Origin: Pelomyxa schiedti
Taxonomy: Eukaryota > Evosea > Pelobiontida > Pelomyxidae
NCBI GenBank assembly: GCA_020536535.1
Contig: JAHLWZ010000423.1
Span: 128,252-192,251 of the forward strand
Length of the DNA: 64,000 nt
Direction: 5' to 3'
Part shown: positions 58,001 to 64,000 of the stretch, piece after piece
How positions within the stretch are numbered: position 1 is the stretch's first letter
Layout: the number at the start of each line of letters is the position of its first letter
Translations under genes and position numbers: made by a program
The notes under the pieces: model-generated
Told to the model about the DNA's origin: nothing
Database searches by the model: none
The model's input: only the letters and a program-made list of their open reading frames with translations

Positions 58001-61000
58001 GGACATGACAGTGTCCAGGTTCTTTTCAGTGGCAAGGTATTTGGTAATTACTAGCATCAGAGTGATAGTTTGTGGAATGGCATATTCCACGTAAGACAAC
58101 GAAGATAATGGATGATCTTCGTCAGTGAGACATCTGAGAAATTTAAATAGATTAGACAGAATCTGGAATGCCAGTATTCCTTTTGGTTCTTTTTCGATAA
58201 GGACATCCACTAATACAACCAAGTTATGAAGGGATTTTGTCAATTCCTCTTCAATCGAATCTTCAGTGCAGCAGGCTTCAAAATATGGAAGGAGGTTGCC
58301 AATTGAGATCTCGGAGTCAATGAGGAGCTCCCGTATTGTCGATTTAATTGCCTTATTTGAACCCATAAGAAGACTAAATTTTGGAATGTAAGAGGCCACG
58401 GAAAAGAAAAGTGAGTAACCTGCAAAACACTTCTAGAAGAGGTTTCTGGGTATCAGCATCAATGTTCTTCCAGAAGGCAGGAGAGATCTGGAGCATCACA
58501 ACTTCACACAAGGTGAAGGTGGTTGGTGCACTGCGTTCATCACCAAAAGAAGCAGTGAACTCCGATTTCAAGGCCCTTAATACCGTGTCACGCAGTTCTG
58601 AACTCTCATTCAACATAGGAGCAGTATCTTGATTAAGCTGTTTGAAGGCAGCAGCGGCGACATTGCATAAAGTCATCAATGGAGAAGAAAAAGGCAATAG
58701 TTTTTGGGTACCCTCAGGTAAAACCAGTTGCTCACATAGTCGCTTCATCATTGGGTGTAATATTTCCAATTTGTGCTGGGATACAGTTGAAGATACAAGG
58801 TTGACAAGCTCGTAGCAGGCTCCGGAAAATCCAGTTTCACCAAATAGAATTCCATGACTGAGCAGGAAACACTCCAAACTGTCAAGTTCTTCCTGTGAGA
58901 ACTGCCCCACATTCAATTTACAAGCAAACAGGCCATGCAAAAAAGTGGGATCAGCCTCAAGCTCCTTACGCACTTCCACTGTCATGAAGAAAAGAAATTT
59001 TTTGAGAATGGGTCCCTTTGGAGGGGGGTAGGATGAAGGAAAAATCGAAGGATTCGATGTCGCAGACGGAGGATCAGCACGTAAGTCTTGAATCTTAACA
59101 TAAAGTAAAAATAAACAATCCAGGGCGGCTGCCCGCGTATATCTTGTTGATGACAACGCAGGAACTATCAGAGATGGTACTAGTTGCACGAAGGTGTTGT
59201 AAGTGTAAACAACTTTCTTTGACTGAAGGAAGCAATGCAGTACTTTGAGAACTGTATATTTCCTGGAAGTACTAGCTGTGTCTCTCAGCCATATATTTGC
59301 CAAAAATTTGTACAGAACCCTAGGTGATTTGGAAAGAAAACATGTAATAGTATGCTTCAATAATGTCTTGGCTTCAGCAAATTCCCAATGGCATAATGCA
59401 TGATCTACCATCGAATCGATAGTAGCTGCTGTGCCTTTATAAGGAAAATTACTGATATTTTCTACAGAAAGTTGACAATCGTTATGGTCTTGCAGATGCA
59501 TGACGACCCGTAACAGCACCTGAAATGCAAACTGGGGAGATGCCCCAGAAAAGAAATTCAAAGCAAAATCAGTGGGATCGGAGAATTCTTCCCAACTACT
59601 TGAAGTTTTGGATTTCTCTTTTGCAGCAAAGTGGACAGATAAACAATCCAGAATGCTGTCAAGTTGGGACATGGGAGTCCTTTTTTCAAGCTCCAACAGA
59701 ACAAGAAGCCTCAGAAAAAGCGAGGATGGTTGAGTGAAGTTGTTCTTGATGAATTGCACAGTGTGGACATCAGAAGATTGCACTATTTGCCCTACAATGT
59801 GCTTATTTATAGCGCAAAAATCCTTCTTTTGTACGAGTACATCATCCACTGGACGTAGACGTGAAAAAACTTTGTGTCCAACTTTTGGTGCAAGCTTTAC
59901 GGCTTCCAAAGAAATTTGCCACGTCGTTGGGTAGAAGAGAACCCAGTCCCAGAGAAAGCCCAGAACGTCATTTATTCGATTTGGGAACTTCGGCAGAAAT
60001 TTGTGTACGATAAATCTTAATGCCGAGATTTTGGCACCGGCTTCGAGGCTAGATTCCATCACCCTCCTGACATCCTTTAGCAATGTTCCAGCCTCCACCA
60101 AATTGAGGTATGCAGGGATCTCAAATACTTCAGAGACAACACAGGGATCTTCATCAGCGATTCTCTCAGCAAAAATAGACTTCAGAGCATCCCTTGTGTC
60201 TATTGAAGAGATATTTACTTCTTTGATACTCTGAAGTGCTTTCAATCGGACTGTTGCGTCTGGGTGTCGTGCAGACACAATCAAGACATTTGGTAGCCCA
60301 CCTGAACCACTTGGTTCTACGATCTGATGGACAGTACCAGCCAGAACTCTGTCTGCGAATTGTAAAATCTGGTCATTTTCAGCAATTAGTCTTTTTAGCA
60401 CTGCTGGTAGAGTCGTATCAAATTGAAGCTCGCGTTGAGAGAGGAACTTCATGCACTTGGCAATATTCACCTCGTCTAGTGAATGAACATAAGAGAAGTA
60501 ACAATAAGAAGTAAAAGAACACACATTCAGGGTGCATGTATAAGCTCAAGAGACTTTCTGTTAGCCACTCCATACTTGAGTGTGGTGGGGCAACTTTGAG
60601 AAGTCCCCAGAATACCTCCCATTCGGCAGTATGAGTATCTTTCTTTGGATCATTGAAAACCTTAAAGAGGGTAGCCAACACCACTTTGATCAAGGGTTCT
60701 ATGTAATATCCCTTGCTGCTAAAGAATTTAACTGCTTCACATAACTTGCTACCTTCCTTCTTAACCATGGTTTCCACGAAGGCATCTTCAAATATATGAA
60801 GACACTGATAGCGACACAAGTTGGCCAAGCACATGCATACGCCTTCACATTTCTCTGGGAAATAGCCAATAAAAATAGCCTCTAGCACAGCATCAAGCAT
60901 GGCGGTGCTGAGCTTCCATGAAGAAACAAGGACAGAAAGTATCATAAGAGATACAGTGTGAAATTGCATATCAGAGCTGGCAAGGCCAACAAGAAGAGGT

Positions 61001-61730
61001 TTTGTGACGTCTTGTGCAATTGATGGAGATGACTGAACCGCCTCAAAGAAGAGAGCATAGTACAAAGATAAAAGTGCCTTATTTGTAATCTCTGCCTGGA
61101 TAGATTCCATAACGGCATCACATACGAAGCGCAGCAGGGCAGTAGTTCCTGTGCATTCTTTCACCAGTAAGTGCCTAGATACTGGTGAACGTTTCCTAGC
61201 ACAAGGGCTCAAAAATATCCACTTCGGTGGTAGTTGTAGTACTTGAAGTAGCTTCGCAAACGTAACTGTCTCGTGGTATGGCAGGGCACACTTCATTAGT
61301 GCGTCCACGTCATAGATGTGGCTGGAGTAGTTCCTTAGCAAGTATTCCAGCACTTGAGTAGCCGACGAATCCATGAAATGGGGGGACAAAAGGGTTAGGA
61401 GTTTGGAAATTTCCCTCCCAAGTTTTGCGTTCTCCTTTTCAGTGTGCATTTGGCGCTCAAAACCAATTCCAGCGTCTGTAAATAGAGTCTCCTCGAACAC
61501 TGCAAAGTGCTGGTCTTTGGCTATCAAATCCTCAAGGCCAGTTTTCCCCAGCCTTTTACCGTGTTATTGACATGAGCGAATTGGAGGGGAAAAAAGAACA
61601 CCTACTTGTGGACAGTGGAAAGTGGCATTTTTTCTGCTTCTTGCGTGTCGAACAGAAGCGACACCGCGCCATAGAGCTTCGGCGTTCTTACATGTTCTCG
61701 TTGTCGGTCGATGGCCTCGCGGATAGACAT
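55040..61730 (-). CDS. UTP10: U3 snoRNP / small-subunit processome protein Utp10 (HEATR1)
   Basis: Giant HEAT-repeat protein needed for rDNA transcription and 18S pre-rRNA processing in the nucleolus. The start at 61730 (MSIREAIDRQREHVRTPKLY, then GAVSLLFDTQEAE) is joined over an intron to KLGKTGLEDLIAKDQHFAVF. These match the HEATR1 N-terminus (SLLFDPKEAA ... CTGLEELL ... FEQFE). LSPHFMDSSATQVLEYLLRN and KCALPYHETVTFAKLLQVLQ match human QKCLEWLIHRF and VLPYHETRIFVRVIQLL. HEAT helices continue through exons 58374-60524 and 56297-58399. The BP28CT-like C-terminal region lies at about 55040-56220 (WRKMGLAMLPLLPETLPFVS, EVMEDTSHDVATAAKQLTNV), ending at 55040. Total about 2,080 residues in six or seven exons. 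It has few introns for its size. Confidence 0.92.
55849..55864. repeat. T homopolymer in a Utp10 intron
   Basis: Sixteen or more T residues (A on the sense strand) within the short intron near 55813-55874. Simple repeat. Confidence 0.7.
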
Positions 61731-62043
61731 TGTTAGGCCTTTACGATGTGGGCAGATTTAAACCCGTGCCGCAACACCCAGCACCACCAGATCTTGGATA
61801 ATATAATAATTCGACGCAGGCAACTGCCATCAGATCAAAACCAAAAAATCTTTCCCGGTGTGAACATGGCGACTGTGGATTCTCCCATTCTTGAAAGAAC
61901 ATGGCGAGTATGCAAGGGAGCACTAGTGCTATCGATCTCCCTCCCCAGAGTCCAGCTTCCTCCAGTCAGAGCAGGGAAAACAACAACCGCTCCGTGAACA
62001 TCACACGAAACCCTTTGGGTGCCGATTCCGTTCACCGACAGCG
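61731..62043. promoter_or_regulatory. Divergent intergenic region, Utp10 / PCMT-like gene
   Basis: 313 bp. An upstream ATG at 61866 starts a short open frame (MATVDSPILERTW), and the frame of the downstream gene stays open back to about 61930. A 5' coding exon joined by a short intron is therefore possible but not proven. Confidence 0.4.
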
Positions 62044-64000
62044 ATGAAACGCCGCAACAACGCCAAGAAGCCCAACAAGCAACAACAACAGCCCCAGGCA
62101 CAACACGTTGGAGACGACGCCAAGGCCAACGCCGAGGAAGATCTCGCAGTGGTCGTCGACCCACACGACGGCGATGGCGTGGTGGTCGTAGGGACAACGA
62201 CACCAAAGGGCACCCCCGACTCTCTCCGCGGTGACCACGACGCGAGGTCCGCAAATAGTCCCATAATCCTGCCCGCCGAGCAAGACAATGGCGACGCCGA
62301 CGATGTCGATGGGGAAGACAGAGACAAGGACGCTGGAACGAACAAACCCAAACCCAAGAGCAAGAACAAAAAGAGGAGCGTCGGCAACAAGGGCTCTAAG
62401 AAAGTTGTGGGACAAACAATTGCCGACTCTGAAGTAGCGTCATCAGTGTCCCCTGGCGTTGAAGTTTCATCCTCGTCCTCTTTGCCGACGTCACTCACAG
62501 CTTCCTCACCAATTACAGCAAATGCAAATACAAATACAAATACAAATGCAAATGCAAATGCAAGTACAAGTACAACTACCACAACTACTACAACAAGTTG
62601 CACGTCATTCACCAAGCTAGACTCAAATGATTTGCTATTGGATGACGTGCTGAAGCCATCTGATGTCATTCATGTTAGGCTTGAGAATTCTTCGAAGTGG
62701 TCCTGCTCTTCCACGTGAGCGCCTCTCTAACTCTATTACACTGTAACACCTTACTTCCTGTGGTTTTTTTCTTTCTTCTTCTCTAACTATGCTGAAAAGT
62801 GACGGAACTGAAGTTAAATGTGTGGAGGCAATGACAGAATTTGTAATTCTGTATGGACTTTCTCCAGGGACAATCAAATTAAGTTGGAATAAGGAGTGGT
62901 CACATTTCCTTGGCTTTGAAGCTCACAAGGAGGTTTCTCAAACGTTTTTATTTACTTTTCTGACTCGGTGGAAGGACTCTCCATTTTTCGTTCATGATGC
63001 TGAATTCCTAACTGCATCTTCGGACCTCATTCCAATCGTGCACAGTACTCCAAGCAAAGGGGAATTGATTGTGTCATTGGGAAGTGCCAAATTTCCTGGA
63101 ACCTTTATTTCCAGTACGATTTTGGATAGAGGAGTACTGGATGTAACAAACAACATTATAAATGCTGCACACTTTAGTATGCACTTTGCCAGGGTATATT
63201 CTTCTCACCTTTTTTAGGGCTCTCTTTGAGTGTGTCCCACTTCAAAGATCTTGAAGGTGCAAATTCTCTTTATAAGAACATGCTAGAATGGATAACCCCC
63301 ACACTTACAACCTCCCACATACCACCTGAGAGTAGTAGACTGCTGCATACTCTTGAACACCTTCCTCTTTCTCGTTTATTCCTTCCTCTAAGGCACTACT
63401 TGGGTGACAGTATCCCGTTCTACCTTCACATGGAGCGAGTCGAGTATTACCATTTGTATTTGTCGAATGTTTTTAAGTCACCTTGACAGGCAAGAGCAGC
63501 TTTTTACACAAGCCCTGGAATTCATGGATCTTCACCCGGGATTATCGTTCCTCCATATAGGTTTAGCACAGGGTAGAATTCCTGTAATAGTTTGCGCTCT
63601 CCTTGGAGTATGTTACTTGATTAGACTTGCCCATGTCTGCACTCATAACTCTTAAAGGGGCAACTTAATTACACTGCCTGGAATATTGACAATGCACTAG
63701 AGAAACTCATAAAGTTTATTTCATTGCCTTTCACACTTTTAGGTCACTTCATTCAGGTATCATATTGGACAAATATCTCCCCACTATGGGCCACAGAATG
63801 TGCGAGTTGATTTACAAAACTGCTTCATGTTTGAACCAACCTCAGAAACACAATTTGATCGCGTGTTGATCTGTGGGAAGGCCCCACAGGCCAGATTCCA
63901 TCAAATGTGTAAATTAATTAAACCTGGTGGTCTACTTGTGGTACGTAGTTTTCTTCTTTCTAATTGACTTTGTGTTTTTGGACTGACCATTTTTACTTAG
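62044..64000 (+). CDS. Protein with PCMT-like methyltransferase domain (3' end cut by window)
   Basis: The start at 62044 gives a basic, disordered Asn/Thr/Ser-rich region of about 220 residues. Middle exons (DVIHVRLENSSKW; EAMTEFVILYGLSPGTIKLS; YKNMLEWITPTLTTSHIPPE) are not recognised. From about 63500 the sequence resembles protein-L-isoaspartate methyltransferases: ALEFMDLHPGLSFLHIGLAQ corresponds to LELLDLQPG plus SAM motif I, and TQFDRVLICGKAPQARFHQM plus KLIKPGGLLV corresponds to the late motif (YDAIHVGAAAP ... LKPGG). The usual acidic/Gly SAM motif is altered to LHIGLAQG, so activity is doubtful. More than six introns. The open frame reaches the window end. Confidence 0.6.
62515..62574 (+). 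repeat. Hexanucleotide coding repeat (Asn-Ala/Asn-Thr)
   Basis: About ten copies of an AATGCA/AATACA-like 6-nt unit coding alternating Asn with Ala or Thr inside the disordered N-terminus of the PCMT-like gene. A typical slippage microsatellite in frame. Confidence 0.85.

Overview
The window is nuclear DNA from a free-living unicellular eukaryote. Genes are interrupted by many short GT-AG introns (mostly about 40-100 nt), use the standard code with all three stop codons, and are packed on both strands with 50-400 bp between them. The gene content points to an amorphean and most likely amoebozoan-like protist: two large RasGEFs, a DAAM-like formin, a ROCO (LRRK-type) protein, a GTPase-VWA protein related to the cpRas proteins of Dictyostelium, TRIM-like RING/B-box proteins and a cathepsin L. 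The species cannot be named from sequence alone. Multi-exon coordinates below give the span from start to stop; I rebuilt exon joins by hand from reading frame, splice sites and family similarity. No tRNA, rRNA, transposon or CRISPR was seen.

Layout. 0-9 kb: 5' part of the proteasome subunit Rpn10 (minus), a RasGEF-PH-RhoGAP protein, and an F-box/LRR protein. 9-18 kb: a Rab GTPase fused to a zinc ribbon and VWA domain (minus), a B12-binding radical SAM enzyme, a short-chain dehydrogenase, and a DTW-domain tRNA modification enzyme (minus). 18-26 kb: a second RasGEF, a small secreted protein, PIG-H of GPI-anchor synthesis, and a MORN/F-box/WD40 fusion. 26-33 kb: a coiled-coil protein, an orphan protein, cathepsin L and another small secreted protein. 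33-46 kb: a formin and a giant ANK-LRR-Roc-COR-kinase-propeller protein. 46-55 kb: a membrane protein, an intronless RACo-like corrinoid activator, a TRIM-like protein with a broken 3' copy beside it, and an intronless VOC protein. 55-64 kb: the ribosome biogenesis factor Utp10/HEATR1, and a PCMT-like methyltransferase cut by the window end.

Themes. Several genes serve small-GTPase signalling and actin (two RasGEFs, RhoGAP, Rab-VWA, formin, ROCO). Others serve ubiquitin and protein turnover (Rpn10, two F-box proteins, TRIM, cathepsin). Two genes of bacterial type are linked to cobalamin: the intron-rich radical SAM enzyme and the intronless RACo homologue. Three signalling proteins carry catalytic domains that have lost key residues (RhoGAP, Roc GTPase, part of the ROCO kinase). 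The most unusual objects are the Rab-VWA fusion, the degenerate LRRK2-like scaffold, the intronless RACo and the MORN/F-box/WD40 fusion.
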